A stretch of DNA of 64,000 bases from Haematobia irritans (GCF_050003625.1 NC_134398.1:65666891-65730890), one strand, 5' to 3'. Positions 1-12,290 are shown, counted from the stretch's first letter. Notes: generated by a model from the letters alone, not told the origin. Numbers and translations: made by a program.

Positions 1-109
1 TCTCTTTATGGTCCTAAAATACTTATAGATTTCAAATTTTAGGCAAATTGGATTAAATCTTCGGTTTCTAAAATCTCAAACAATAAAATCATTTCTACAC
101 ATCTGTTTA
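1..109 (+). repeat. Partial unit of the 153-bp dispersed/tandem repeat
   Basis: Contains the unit's typical words (TTTATGGTCCTAAAATAC, CAAATTGG, GGTTTCTA), seen again near 1605-1779, 2993-3083, 3741-4045 and 37020-37500. The unit continues at 1605 after an inserted element. Confidence 0.7.
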
Positions 110-1604
110 CACACAGAAAACAAATTTGTTGTGCCAACCATTTTTTTTTGCCAACCGATTTATTTGGTCCCATCTACCATCAGAATATAACCGACAATAT
201 TTGTTAGAGCAACCAATTCTTGTCTGGCACAACAATACATAAATTGTTTGGATAACTAAAATTTGAGCACATTAACACCCTAATTGGTAATCCCAACCAA
301 TAAAATTTCATTCGTTTGTTAAAACAACTAATTATTATTTCGGACAACCTTATGAAATTAAGAAACCATCCTTTGAATTAAGTTTAATTTGTATTTAATT
401 TTATTACATATTAATATATCTTGTATTGATTATTGAGCTAATAAAAAATCGTCATCTGTAGAACATTTTTGAACTGGAAAAGGAACTTCACAAAATAGAT
501 AGTTGCGATGTTTGCAAACCAATCTGCATAATTTTGAGGCCCAAGGAGGTCCTCGGCCTATAAGAATTCTTCTAAACTTGTAATCTTCGATTTCATAAAT
601 CTTATTGGAGGGCAGTTCTCAAAATATTTTGCTTTTAAAGCCTGAAAGAAAAAATACCTAACGACATTTTTGCGTTAATATCCAAATTGGCATGATCATG
701 GTGTAATGGTCATTCGGTTTTAATCGCAGAAGTGAAGCCAATGTATCCGAAACACCTACAGAGCTTAGAACTGAATGGAAATGTTTCAGTTGCGGTACTT
801 ATAATTACCGGATCGATTTTCAGCGTGACTCCGAACTCAGGCATGGATCATGAAATGTTGTCGTTACATCGGAAGTCGTCACATTTGTTGAAATATCCCT
901 AGAGGGAAGAAGGTAAAGAGTGGGGAGTATTAATTTAATTTGATGTTTAAGTTACTTACAACTTAAGAATACAGCTACCCAATTTAAAAATATACAAAAA
1001 AACTCTCAGACTTGGTCACTCTGAAAACCGGCACCTACCAAACGTGGACGGTTTTCTAACTGGACACCTGCCAAATGTGGACAAAAGTTAGACGACCGTT
1101 TGTGTCTTCCATTCACTGTATATATATAACTCACAGCAATCCTTTATGGACATGTTCTCTAAATTCGAGTAAACGTCATCAAAATATTGAATTGAAATTT
1201 AAAGAATTTAAAGTTGATAATTAATTAGGCAAAACACAATATATTTGTTGTTATATATGTATATGTAGTCCATAGCAACCAATTCCCTTTATAACTATCA
1301 AATCAGTTAACACAACCAACTTAGTTGTTAAACAGACCTTCAGTTGGGCATGGAAGCATATTGGCAAAAGAAGTCAGTTAGCACAACGGGGTGTAATAAA
1401 TTGAAATGGTTGTTTACTTCAATATATAAATAACGACCAATACTTGGTCGTGTGTACCAACTTTCGGTCACACCGCTATTATATTGGTTATATAAACTAT
1501 CTAACAAAAGAAATAACTAACATTTATTCCACACAATTAAAAATTGTGAGTCTCCACTATCAAATTGTTGTCGTAATCGAATTCCAACCAATCATTTCTC
1601 TGGT
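110..1604. mobile_element. MITE-like element with ACACAGA ends and TTGGTTG-rich interior (copy 1)
   Basis: It begins ACACAGAAAACAAATTTG and ends near CCAACCAATCATTTCTCTGG, so the ends are imperfect inverted repeats. Many internal words are ACCAA/TTGGT. It interrupts a 153-bp repeat unit. The stretch 715-900 is richer in GC and has a short open frame that matches no family I know. The ORF at 1444-1728 runs out of the element into repeat DNA and is not a gene. Confidence 0.5.
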
Positions 1605-1778
1605 GTATAGTCCTGAAAAACCTCCAGATTTTCTATTTCAGGCAAATTGGACAACAACTACGGTTTCTACAAGCCCAAAAAGTAAAATCGTGAGAACGGT
1701 CTATATGTGGGCTATACTGAAACGTTGACCGATATTACGGTTTCTATAAGCGTAAGAAGTACAATCTGGAGTTCGGTC
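1605..1778 (+). repeat. 153-bp repeat fragment
   Basis: Shows the ordered words GTCCTGAAAAACCTCCAGAT, GCAAATTGG, AAGCCCAAAAAGTAAAATCG and GGTCTATATGTGGGCTATAC, matching the arrays at 3741-4045 and 37020-37500. Confidence 0.7.
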
Positions 1779-2992
1779 TACACAGAGAATACATATTGGT
1801 TGTGATGACCGAATTTATTGCCAACCTCCTTTTGGCAGTTGCAGCAACTATCTGCTGGCAGTTGTGATACCCGATAAATTCGGTCGACTCAATCGAATTA
1901 TGTTAAATCCAACCAATACCATATATAATGTTGTATTACCCAACATTATTAGCACCTTAACCGAATTGAAAATAATTTTTTCCTCAAAATATTGTATTTT
2001 CCATTTTTAAATGATAGAAAGGTAAATAAAATTACACTAAACCTAAATACAATACATTGATAACAATTTAACAAAAATTGTCACCTTTAAAAGTACCCCC
2101 AGCTTGGATTGTTGAATTCACAGGCAATGGGAGTTAAATCTCTGGGACTCTTAGTAAATTAAATAGTAAATACTTATAAATGGAGTCCAAACTGAGCATA
2201 TAGCATAAAAATGGGCCAATATAGCTTGCTTAAAAACACAACAAATTAAGTTAGAAAATTAGTGTGGAGTTTTAAATTTAATAAGAATCTACTCTACATG
2301 GTCACTTCCTTTGGGGTTTCATAAATAAAATAAAGACGTGGAGATGGATTTTTCCATTAGAGGCCCTTTAAAGTCGTTGCATGTTTTATACGTTTTCCCT
2401 TTAACACAAGAAAATTGTTCCACATCTAATACTTTATATAACTCGATCTCCGTTTGATCCCAAAAATTGAAGATGCGCACTGTTTATCTGACTCGTAGCA
2501 TTGAGTATCCTGACGATTGCGCGAGTAGCTCGTGAAAATATTTGACAGACAGTCCACCGAGGATTTAAATAAACTTAGAGACGTCTGAAACATATTCAGT
2601 TTTCAGTGGTTAAATTAAAAATAAAACACGTTTTCCTTCCACATTGAATAATTGATAATAACAATATTGACATTTAAAAATATTTCCAACGGAATTCGGC
2701 TGTGACTATCAATTGTAAGTGCTGAATACTAAATGACGGTTATGAAAGTTTTATAAGGTAGGTTGTGCGTATCGAATTCGATCAAAATTTTTCAAGAGAG
2801 AGGCAATTAGTTCAGACAACCATTTGACTTGTATTTCAAACAACAATCTATAATAATAAGCTCCAAAAGGTAGAAGGAACCAAGTAATGATTGTAAATAA
2901 AGTAAATAGATTGACACAACTGTGATTTCATTCTAAATGCTGAATTTTCATTAAAACAATCGATTTTCAACCAATATTTTCTCTGTGTTTAT
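1779..2992. mobile_element. MITE-like element with ACACAGAGAA...TTGGTTG terminal inverted repeats (copy 2)
   Basis: The left end ACACAGAGAATACATATTGG and the right end CCAATATTTTCTCTGTGT are inverted repeats of about 20 bp. It sits inside a 153-bp unit: GGTCTA precedes it and TATGGAGGATATACC follows it. No coding sequence was recognised. The centre (2390-2640) holds a TATATAA word and a less AT-biased stretch of unknown nature. Confidence 0.6.
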
Positions 2993-3083
2993 GGAGGATA
3001 TACCAAAACATGGACCAATACTCACAATTTTCGGCATACCTTTTTATGGTCCTAAAATACCTGTAGATTTCCAATCTTATGCA
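2993..3083 (+). repeat. 153-bp repeat fragment
   Basis: Contains CCAAAACATGGACCAATACT and TTTATGGTCCTAAAATACCT. It is cut at 3083 by the next element and resumes at 3741. Confidence 0.7.
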
Positions 3084-3739
3084 CACTGAAAAAAAAGCAT
3101 GCCTGGTTCCAAAGATTTTGTCTTTACTTTAAACATTTTGGTATTTATTCCGAACCAAAGAAGCGGAGAATACAAGTAAGGATACTTTTAAGACACAATT
3201 CTCTTTTAAATTTGGATTTTGTGTACTTGCTTCTAGGAAGCAAATTTTAATTTTTCGCTTTGCAAGCTATTTTTCTTCATATGCTATCAAAGTCCTTTAA
3301 AAACGAGTTAACGACAACTTTATTTTCCACATTAAGACTCGACTTCCAGTAGTATTTATGCTATGTTTCAAGTAAAAAACGTCTTTAAAATAAAGTGTTG
3401 AAAAGCATGTCCTATATTTGAACGAATTTTTGCTTTATAGTCAAGATGCAAAAAGACAACATATTTAAAGACAATTTCATTAAATTTAAAGAATTTTTCT
3501 GAATTATTAAATTCAAGTTGACCTTAGCCCAAACATTTTTTCTTTTATGTTATGATACCCATTTTTAAGTGAAATCACTTAATTATAAGGACAATACGAC
3601 TTCATTGAAAAGTTTATCGACTTTTGGACAAGGAAAAAAACTTTATATTAGAGAAATGCCTCTTCTATGCTAAGAAAAAATTGCATTCGTATTTTAAAGA
3701 CATGAACTCTTTGACCTCACGACAATATTTTTTTCAGTG
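3084..3739. mobile_element. MITE, CACTGAAAAAAA family (copy 1 of 3)
   Basis: Termini are CACTGAAAAAAA and TTTTTTTCAGTG (12-bp inverted repeat), flanked on both sides by CA. It lies inside a 153-bp unit (AATCTTATGCA on the left, CAAATTGGATAAAA on the right). Copies at 31949-32561 (inverted, TA-flanked) and from 63514 (cut by the window end) share the interior throughout. No transposase was found, so it is presumably non-autonomous. Confidence 0.8.
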
Positions 3740-3740
3740 C

Positions 3741-4045
3741 AAATTGGATAAAAACTTTGGTTTCTATAAGCCGAGAATCGAGAAATTGGTTTATAGGAAG
3801 GCTATACCAAAACATGGACCAATACTCACTACTTTCGGTATAACTTTTTATGGTCCCAAAATACCTCAAGATTTCCAATTACAGGGCAATTGGATAGAAA
3901 GTACGGATTCTAGAAGCCCAAGAAGTAAAATCGGGAGATCGGTCTATATGGTGGCTATACCCAAACATGGACCGATACTCACCATTTTTGGCACACATCT
4001 TTATGGTCCTCAAATACCTCTAAATTTCGAATGCAAATTGGGCAA
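3741..4045 (+). repeat. 153-bp tandem array, about two units
   Basis: GGTTTATAGG at 3788 and GGTCTATATG at 3941 are exactly 153 bp apart. The open frame at 3624-4100 is this repeat read through (153 = 51 codons), so I do not call it a gene. Confidence 0.75.
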
Positions 4046-5329
4046 TTGTGTGGAATTTGAAATATATAATATATATAAATCTGAACCGAAATTCTTGTAG
4101 AAAAAATCTTGTTTCATCTTATGATAAAAATTTTAAAATTAATTTTTTGTCGATATTAAATCAGGTTCCATTTTATGTTTTCTTGCACTTCAAAAGTTGT
4201 TATAGGTCAAATAGTGTTTATGTTATTTCTTCGAAATCTGGTTTGGTCGCAATACAAGAATTGAAGCTACTCATGTAGCTTTTTAACTAATTGAGGTAGA
4301 CATTTAATTGATGTTTTCGCAGTATGTGTAATTCAGTACTGAAATGTTAGTTGTTCGTCCTTAAATTCAGTACAAGATATAATGTTTAGAATATATTTGA
4401 AAAGAACGTTCCTTTTTGTTTGTCTTCCGAACACTATGATATTCACCGTATGATATGTTCCTATTTTGTATTCGGGTTTCTATCTTTTGCTAGCCTAATA
4501 AATATCTTTTGTCACAACACATTTCCTAAATTTAGTTAAAATAAATTTCTTTGTCTAGTAGTCAAAATTCAGACTTGATTAATAATGCAGCGTCTCGCCC
4601 ACCACTAATGAGCTACAGTTTGTAAATGTAACGGTGGGTTACAATCCAACTTCCCAAAACTAAAGACTTGACTCGACATGGGGTCGTCTTTTGTATTTAG
4701 TGTTGACATTGACATATTATTTGTTGTCAAACAATTTAATTGAAAATATATTTATCTTTTCTTAAAGACACCACGAACTCCTAAATGTCTATAGAAATGC
4801 GTTTCCCCAAACAAATGTTGGAAATGAAATGAACTTTACCCCTGTGACTACAATCAATTATGTCTTGTACTTTTTAATAGTAATAATTTACACGAAAATG
4901 TCATCTCATTAGCTGAAGTGCTATTGTCGCACTCTGCTGAAAGCTGGCATGATTAGGTTCGTGTGGTGATAGATATCTTGGGCCATCGTGGATAATATGC
5001 CAGTGAAAGCCAATAGAGAGTCTTTGGATTGTTCAGTCCTATCATTACCTATTATTTGTTTTGTTTGAAGTTTTTTCATCTTCAATACAAGGCTTTAATA
5101 TCTCTTTTCTTTTTGTTAACATTTTTTAAATTGAAAAAAATTTTCTTTACATTGAGGAAAACGTGCTTACTTCAATGGCATATAATTTTAACTTAGAGGA
5201 AATATTCACCAAATATTTCCAATTAAAAGGTTGGTTGAAACTGAAAACTTAACCAATTAAAACATCAACTGACACAATTATCTTTTAAATCAATTTAAAA
5301 AATATACTCCATTAAATAAATTGATTTAA
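4046..5329. other. Anonymous AT-rich DNA, no gene recognised
   Basis: I see no long open frame, structured RNA or transposon end. The stretches 4560-4720 and 4860-5050 are less AT-biased and occur once in this window, so they may be single-copy intronic or intergenic DNA. Confidence 0.4.
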
Positions 5330-5692
5330 ATTTTCTACTAAAAATCGACTTTTTGGAATTTTGGAAAAGTTGATATTTAGAGTTTTTGACTTTTTAAAAT
5401 TTTTGGTGATGCGGTTAAACCGGTTATTACTCAAATTCATCTTATGCCTGTACATATGTATCCCTTTTAAAATAATTTGTATACTAAATATCGTCTACGT
5501 AGATAACGAAGACATATTTGTATCATATTCCCCTGTTAATGCAGTGTTGACTTTTCGAGGTTTTTAAAAGTCGATTTTGATCATGGTTTCAAAAGTCGAT
5601 TAGTCGAATTCGAAGATTTAAAAAGTCGACTTAGACTTTTTTACTAAAAGTTGATTCGTTGATAATCGATTTTCGACTTTTTTATCCCTATT
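5330..5692. repeat. AAAGTCGA-motif repeat
   Basis: AAAGTCGA, AAAATCGA and their reverse complements recur many times in 360 bp (AAAATCGACTTTTTGG at the start, GATTTTCGACTTTTTTATCC at the end), giving inverted-repeat ends. A weaker relative occurs at 9695-9800. Confidence 0.5.
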
Positions 5693-6387
5693 ATAGACAT
5701 CACCATTGAACTATTGTTATGAAGAGTACTGTTACAAAGGTGTAATCGCCATTTTAAATCATTTTCTAAAAATTGTTAATTGACTGGAATGACAGACGGG
5801 AAAAAATTATTCACTTTTCTAACGAATGATTAATGTGAGGATTATTTCTTAGTGGAGACAAAATGTGAAGTAGCCGCAGCGCAACATGTTTATGTCATTA
5901 AGGGGCCTTTGTTATACTAATTGGATAAATTGTATCATTCATGATATTATGGCGCCTTTGGGTAAATAAGGCAGCGACACAAGTGCCTACAGGTGTAAAA
6001 CTAAAACTAAAGATGGTTTGATTATCAAAATGTTCATTGTTACTAAAATGACACTATTCATTAACGATCTAAAACTAGTACACGCAAAGAAAAAAACGTT
6101 TGGAAAACGTGTACCGAAAACGTTTTTCTTTTGTTAGATTTTTTTGAATTTCTTCGAAAATTTTAAACTTTTATCACCGAAAAAAAATATTTTTTCAATA
6201 CAAAAATATTTTAGAACCAACAACACAGTCCATTTCGTTTATATCAAGCACTGTTCTTTTCTAACTTTAAGTCTTTAAGACGACACATTTTACAGTTCAT
6301 AGTAAAAATTTAATATAGTAGTATGTAATGTTGAACATCTTTTCGGAATTTTCCGAACATATCTGGAATATATGTAACAAAAAAAGT
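5693..6387. other. Anonymous DNA with a short AAAACGTTT-rich patch
   Basis: No coding evidence. The 6075-6200 segment has repeated AAAACG/CGTTTT words typical of short inverted-repeat elements, but I could not define its ends. Confidence 0.3.
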
Positions 6388-6465
6388 TCGGTCGAAGCAG
6401 GGCTCGAACCCATGACCCTTGGCATGCAAGGTGGACGTAGCAACCACTGTTCCACAGTGCCCAAC
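6388..6465 (-). repeat. 5' tRNA-like fragment of the calyptrate SINE
   Basis: Read on the minus strand it has an A-box-like GGAACAGTGGTTGC and a B box GGGTTCGAGCC, followed by the CTGCTTCGACCGAAC word of the full SINEs at 27427-27720 and 36602-36949. The ends cannot form an acceptor stem, so this is a SINE fragment and not a tRNA gene. Confidence 0.7.
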
Positions 6466-6511
6466 TAAATGTTTGTTTCTTTAAAAAAAAAGTTTGTTGA
6501 ATCGGCTCGTG

Positions 6512-6835
6512 CACACAAAAAATTTTTTTTTGTTTTCAATCACGAAAATCGCGGATTCTATCATTTTTTTAATTGAAATGTCTTCAATCACGAAAATGAT
6601 AGTATCAATCACCCATTTTGATTGAAAACCAACACGATTTTTAATTAAAAATTTAATTGACTTTTGTAAAGGAATCAATTAATTGTGTGATTGAATCAAT
6701 TAAAAACGTGATTGATTTTTAACATAAAATTCAATCACAGTTTTAATTGAATCAATTAAAATTTTAATTAATTTCGCGACAAAAATCAGTCAACCATTTG
6801 ATTCATTCAATTAAATAATTAATTGAAATTGGCTA
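6512..6835. mobile_element. MITE arm, CACACAAAAAATTTTT family (AATTGATT-rich)
   Basis: Starts CACACAAAAAATTTTT and continues with repeated CAATCACG, AATTGATTCAATTAA and AATTGAAA words. The matching opposite end is at 8340-8634, so this may be one long fold-back element with 6836-8339 inside it, or two solo copies. Relatives are at 40797-41086, 52111-52380 and 62156-62444. Confidence 0.6.
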
Positions 6836-8339
6836 TAAATTTCGATCAAAAAATTTATATATTGCGACCCCAAAATCGTATTTAGTTTTTTTTTTTCTTT
6901 TGAAATAAAAGAAAATATGTGTTTCTTATAAAACATATTTAATATTTTATTATTTTTTGAATTATGCAATAGACAATTAATTTGGTTCTTGTCAATCGTG
7001 TTTTGTTCTAACATAACTTACAAATACAACTACTATCAATAACAACTATAGGGTGAAAAAATAAATTATATAAATCATTATCTTCCTTATAATAATAACC
7101 ATGTTAGCATGTTCCTTCTAATATGTAGATGCGCCTAGATTTCCAATAAATCAGCAGACTGTAAACTAAATTAGTTTTTCTGAAAGTAAACAGAATAATT
7201 CGAATTTAATTTTGTTCAATTAAAAGTTAATTTTGTTAAACATTACCTGCATAGAATATCAAGTTCAATTCTTAGTTCCAGGTTGCAGATTTATAATCTT
7301 CTTTTGCAGTTGTAGTCTTTTAGCATAAAAAGGTGGATTAAGGAGCTCGGTAATTTAATTTTAGTAACAATTCCTTTCCAAAATTTCCACACATTAAAAT
7401 CGTCTATTAAAATATGAACCAATCAAATACAAAAATAATGGGAAAGCAATGTAATATTTGTTATTATATTGATGATACTTTGCAAATTCTGGAAATAGAA
7501 AAAAATATAAATGGAAAATACATATTTTACAAAAAAAATACATGTACATATTTTCTGATATTTTTCATATTTTTAAATCCAAAAGAAAGAACTTTTTTAC
7601 CATTACATAATTCAGCTCATTAGTTTATATACCAGATATACTGCTCTCTACTTGGGTTCAAACTGAAAAAGGCAGGTAAAACAAAAATGCAATTTAATGC
7701 CAACGCTACTTCGCAACTTCAAGGTGAATCTTCCAACAAACCCATACCGCTCTTGGTTTTAAGAAAACTAGGAGTGAAAAAAAAATTATAATTTTAAAAG
7801 ATCAATATGGTACCCACTTTTTTATTGCAAAAATATTATTATATATTTGATAAAATGATGGAGTTGATGGGATTGATTGGTCAATTTCACGAAATAAAAT
7901 TGGTCACTAAAAGAAATGAATAAAAAATATATTATTTTAGTCCATTTAATGTAAACAGGCTTCAATGGAAAACGGTATTCACATTTCACAATTTCTTACC
8001 TTCAATAAACGTAGATTGTTTTCCATTTTTACAATACCACAAAACACAAACACAGGTAATTTCTGTCATATATTTTTTCAAACCTTTACCACGTGGTCGT
8101 TTGTTGTTGCACACTTTATTTATTTCAACCCTTTGCTATGATTTGTTGTTGCGTTCAAAATATTTATGCACACATTTTGAATGCAGCAGACAGAATGTCG
8201 CCAATCATGTTTTTCAATTTACGCGAAAAACAGAAACCCAACCGTTCGTTACGAGTTACTTCCACAGACTGATCTCTCCATCATACATTGTTGAATAAAT
8301 ACCCATTCTCTTGTTCTCTTTTCGCTCTTTCCATTGCTC
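6836..8339. other. AT-rich spacer between two MITE arms, no gene
   Basis: Very AT-rich. The small open frames at 6811-7014, 7414-7623 and 8101-8298 show no recognisable motif and sit in low-complexity DNA. It could be the internal part of a long fold-back element. Confidence 0.35.
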
Positions 8340-8634
8340 AAAATTATTCAGTTTCAATCACAAAGGTGATTGGATCAATCACATGTGTAATTGGAAACGG
8401 AAAAAATTTCAATCACGTTTGTAATTGAAAATTATTTCCGAATTGATTTACAAATTGATTGAATCAATTAATATTTTAATTGGAAACGTAATAAATATCA
8501 ATCATTTTTTTAATTGGTTTTTATTCGGATTTGATTAAACAATTAATTGAATCAATTAACATATTAATTGAATCCGTTTCCAAATTCAATTAAGTGTTTA
8601 ATTGAAAAAATGTTGGTGATAATTTTTTGTGTGT
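8340..8634. mobile_element. MITE arm, AATTGATT-rich, right end TTTTTTGTGTG
   Basis: Carries the same AATTGATTCAATTAA and CAATCAC words as 6512-6835 and ends AATTTTTTGTGTG, the reverse complement of the left terminus at 6512. Confidence 0.6.
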
Positions 8635-9054
8635 GGGCACCACAAGCTATGCTATATTAATATAACTTATATGGGTAATTATCTATTGATGAAAATAAAA
8701 GCAACGTAGCTCAGAAGATAGTGTGTGAGGGAAAATGCAATTAACCAGAAAAGATTGTTTTTTGAGTTAGTCTTTATGAAATTGTTTTTACATCCTGGAA
8801 AAGAATAAACGTTTATCATAAAAAGTATATACTTTTCTCCCAAAGAAACTTCCTTACAGCGAAAAGCAAATGAGAAACGAACTTTGTTTGTCTAAAATTT
8901 CGTTCGGGAGGAAAGAATTATTTTTTTGGGTGTACCAATTGAAATTCTTACACACACTCACAATCCTTAATGGAGTAATGCTCTCATATCTAAATTAATG
9001 GAAATAATAAATGTTGACTTTATTACAAAAATTTTAAACTTAATTTATGGATAA
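8635..9054. other. Anonymous DNA with a fragment of the CCCAAAGAAA family
   Basis: Positions 8838-8935 contain CCCAAAGAAAC and GTCTAAAATTTCGTTCGG words shared with 27886-27960 and 62502-62726. The rest is not recognised. Confidence 0.35.
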
Positions 9055-9664
9055 CACAGAAAAAAATCCGTAGTTGAACAAATTTTACTTTTAACTTATT
9101 TTTATTGCAAAAAATATTTGTTCGCTGGAAAAAACAATGAACCCACCAGGAAGAAAAATTTTGGTTAATTTTAGAAAATTTAAATTATATTTAGCAAAAT
9201 GTTGACATCACTTTCTCCAAACATAATAATACCATGAGCTAAAATAATGCTAAATTGAAATAAAGGTTTCCCTTTTTTTAGTGTTTGTAGGTAAATTCTA
9301 TTATCTTATTTTTTTTAAGTATATCTCAAACATTTTATGAACCAAATGTGGGTATAAAGTTCAATAACCGTACACATAAGTTCAATATGAACTAAAGCAA
9401 TCACACGATTCCCAAGAGTTGTGAAAATGAAGAATGGTTCAAATAATCATGATTTGGCGCCAATGATTTTCTTCTTTACATTTAGATTAGTTTTTCTTCA
9501 ATGAGAGGGTGTAATTTTGCAAACTTCAAAAAGTACAAAAGGACTTTACCAACGTTTTTCCAGGTTTTACCAATGGAAATCTCAAAATGTGGAGTACAAT
9601 TTAATTCATTTTTCGTACGAGTTAGTTCATTATTCCTATAAAACAACTTAAACTTTTTTCGGTG
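9055..9664. mobile_element. MITE-like element(s), ACACAGAAAA...TTTTTCGGTG family
   Basis: Shares with 30228-30731 the words CCGTAGTTGAAC/CCGTAGTTAAAC, TGATTTGGCGCCAATGATTT, TCTCAAAATGTGGAGTA and TTCCTATAAAAC. An internal end-like word CTTTTTTTAGTGT near 9283 suggests two adjacent elements or an internal junction. Confidence 0.6.
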
Positions 9665-10358
9665 AAAAATTCAATTCAAATTTATTCATGAAAATTCGAT
9701 TTTGATCAATATGTCGGCACGGTTAAAAAAGGCTTTAAACACCTGTTAGTCAAATCTGAATATTTTAAAAATTCGAATACGGTTTTTTCTGATAAAAAAT
9801 CGAAAATTTACTTGTATATGATGAATTTGATCTAACTTAAAATTTGTTACTCTAGAAATTTACGTATCTACCGAAGTGTTCAGTGAATAAAATGAAAAAT
9901 GAAATTATAGAAAGTTAAAATAGACGGATTTATACCACAAGCTCTAATCATTTTACTTACAAACAGAAAAGGTCGCATCTCCATCATAAATATCAAAAAT
10001 ATTTTTTGAAAAACATAGTTTTCGTCCTTATCAATGAAAATCTAAGAAATACTGATGGTATCAAAGTAAAACATCGCTTCTTGCTCACATCACAGCAACT
10101 CAATCTTATTAATACACAAACCAGAAAAATTGAAAATGTCTTTTGGCTTTCATCATCGTAAATTAAACACAATTATAAATGACAACAGACAAATTGATGG
10201 GGAAATTGAGATCTTCTGTCAGCGTTGCTTTTCAAAATGGTACATACACTGCAAAGAGTTTGATAGAGTAGTGATTACAGTCGAAGAAAGAAACTTTCTT
10301 GGACTGTAATAATTTTTTGCGTACCTTAGTTACATGAATAATTATGTATAAGAATAAA
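9665..10358. other. AT-rich DNA, no gene
   Basis: Positions 9695-9800 have AAATTCGA/TCGAAT words related to the 5330-5692 repeat. Nothing else was recognised. Confidence 0.35.
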
Positions 10359-10378
10359 AATAATTATGTCTAATAAAA
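10359..10378 (+). repeat. Left 20-bp direct repeat flanking the DINE-like element
   Basis: AATAATTATGTCTAATAAAA here is repeated exactly at 12291-12310, directly outside the right end of the element. It is the likely target-site duplication. Confidence 0.7.
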
Positions 10379-10609
10379 AAACAAGTATATACGGCCGTAA
10401 GTTCGGCCAGGCCGAATCTTATGTACCCTCCACCATGGATTGCGTAGGAACTTCTACTAAAGGCTGTCATCCACAATCGAATTACTTGAGTTGCGATAAC
10501 ACTTGCCGATGGCATGGCATCGTAAAACTTTTTAACACTGTCTTCTAAATTGTAAGTTAGCCCATACGGGGTATATATTAAACAAAAAAAGGCCGATTAA
10601 ATACGTATA

Positions 10610-11165
10610 TAATCTAGTTTGACAAAATTTTCTATAGAAATAAAATTTTGACAAAATATTCTATAGAAATGAAACCTTGACAAAATTTTCTATAGAAATA
10701 AAAATTTGACAAAATTTGACAAAAATTTCTATAGAAATAAAATGTTGACAAAATATTGTATAGAAATAAAATTTTGACAAAATTTTGTATAGAAATAAAA
10801 TGTTGACAAAATTTTCTACAGAAATAAATTTTTTACAAAATTTTCTATAGAAATAAAATTTTGACAAACATTTCTATAGAAATAAACTTTTGACAAAATT
10901 TCTATAGAAATGAAATTTTAACAAAACTTTCTATAGTAATAAAATTTGACAAAATTTTCTATGGAAATAAAGTTTAGGTAGATTACAAAATTTTCTATAG
11001 AAATAAAATTTTGACAAAATTTTCTATGGAAATAAAATTTTGACAAACATTTATATAGAAATAAACTTTTGACAAAACTTTCTATAGAAATGAAATTTTG
11101 ACAAAACTTTCTATAGTAATAAAATTTGACAAAATTTTCTATGGAAATAAAGTTTTGGTAGATTA
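10610..11165 (+). repeat. Minisatellite of about 27 bp, TTTTCTATAGAAATAAAA type
   Basis: About twenty imperfect head-to-tail units around TTGACAAAATTTTCTATAGA. The unit contains the near-palindrome TTTCTATAGAAA. The same minisatellite precedes the 153-bp array at 35038-35300 and fills 49330-50460. Confidence 0.9.
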
Positions 11166-12010
11166 TTTTTGGCGATATGGACCAATTTTTGTGTAATAAG
11201 TCATCGGCTATATATAACTAAAGACCGATATGGACCAATTTTTACATGGCTGTTAGAGGCCATATATTGACAAAATGTACCAAATTTCAACCGTATCGGA
11301 TGACTTTTGCTCCTCCAAGAGGTTCCGGACGTCAAATCTGGGGACGGTTTATATGGGAACTATATATAATTATGGACCGATATGGACCAATTTTTGCATG
11401 GTTGTTAGAGACCATATACTAACACCATGTACCAAATTTCAACCGGATCGGATGAATTTTGCTCTTCCAAGAGGCTCCGGAGTTCAAATCTGGGAATCGG
11501 TTTATATGGGGGCTATATATAATTATGGACCGATATGGACCAATTTTTGCATGGTTATGAGAGGCCGTAAACTAACATCAGGTACCAAATTTCAACCGGA
11601 TCGGATGAATTTTGCCCCTCCAAAAGTCTCCGGAGGTCAAATCTGGGGATCGGTTTATATGGGGGCTATATATAATTATGGACCGATATGGACAAATTTT
11701 TGCATGGTTGTTAGAGACCATATACTAACATCAGGTACCAAATATCAATCGGATCGGATGAATTTTGCCCCTCCAAGAGGCTCCGGAGGTCAAATCTGGG
11801 GATCGGTTTATATGGGGGCTATATATAATTATGGACCGATATGGACCAATGTTTGCATGATTGTTAGAGACCGTATACTAAGACCACGTACCAAATTTCA
11901 ACCGGATCGGATGAATTTTGCTGCTCCGGGAGGCTCCCCAAGCCAAATTTGGGGATCGGTTTATATGGGGGCTATACGTAAACGTGGTCCGATTTGGCCC
12001 ATTTTCAATA
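11166..12010 (+). repeat. 153-bp tandem array, about five units
   Basis: The word GGTTTATATGGG starts at 11346, 11499, 11652, 11805 and 11958, a spacing of exactly 153 bp each time. Each unit also carries GGACCGATATGGACCAATTT and CAACCGGATCGGATGAATTT. Because 153 is 51 codons and one frame lacks stops, a 347-codon open frame spans 11275-12318. I treat it as an artefact of the repeat. Confidence 0.9.
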
Positions 12011-12095
12011 CCATCCGACCTACATCAATAACAACTACTTGTGCCAAGTTTCAAGTCGATAGCTTGTTTCGTTCAGAAGTTAGCGTGATTTCCAC

Positions 12096-12161
12096 AGACG
12101 GACGGACAGCCGGACAGACGGACAGACGGACGGACGGACAGACGGACGGACGGACGGACAT
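12096..12161 (+). repeat. GGAC/GACG microsatellite inside the DINE-like element
   Basis: Runs of GACGGACAGACGGACGGAC, matching the GTCY-type microsatellite position known in dipteran mini-me elements. A shorter version (ACGGACGGACGGACAT) is in the copy at 35910. Confidence 0.85.
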
Positions 12162-12290
12162 GCTTAGATCGACTCAGAATTTCACCACGACCCAGAATAT
12201 ATATACTTTATGGGGTCTTAGAGCAATATTTCGATGTGTTACAAACGGAATGACAAAGTTAATATACCCCCATCCTATGGTGGAGGGTAT

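Larger units (their letters stand above)
10379..12290 (+). mobile_element. DINE-1/mini-me-like non-autonomous element, complete
   Basis: In order it has a leader starting ACAAGTATATACGG with a GTTCGGCCAGGCCGAAT hairpin, a subterminal word CCCTCCACCAT, a minisatellite (10610-11165), about five 153-bp units, a GACG microsatellite, the tail words GAATATATATACTTTATGGG, and a terminal ATGGTGGAGGGTAT. The order of a GTCY-type microsatellite, the ATATATACTTTATGGGGTC word and a GGGTATAA end is what I know from dipteran DINE-1/mini-me elements (Helitron-related or retroposon-like in different reports). Relatives are 35031-35993, 36267-37718 and 47265-50800. It carries no transposase. Class assignment is inference; the repeat structure is directly visible. 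Confidence 0.75.

Noticed and set aside
715..900. Short open stretch with a KCFSCGTYNY-like reading
   Set aside because: Two different frames are equally open and neither matches a family I know.
3624..4100. 158-codon open frame
   Set aside because: Covers a MITE end and two 153-bp repeat units; same explanation as above.
6388..6465. Possible tRNA gene on the minus strand (A and B boxes present)
   Set aside because: No acceptor stem can form and the flanking words are those of the SINE family.
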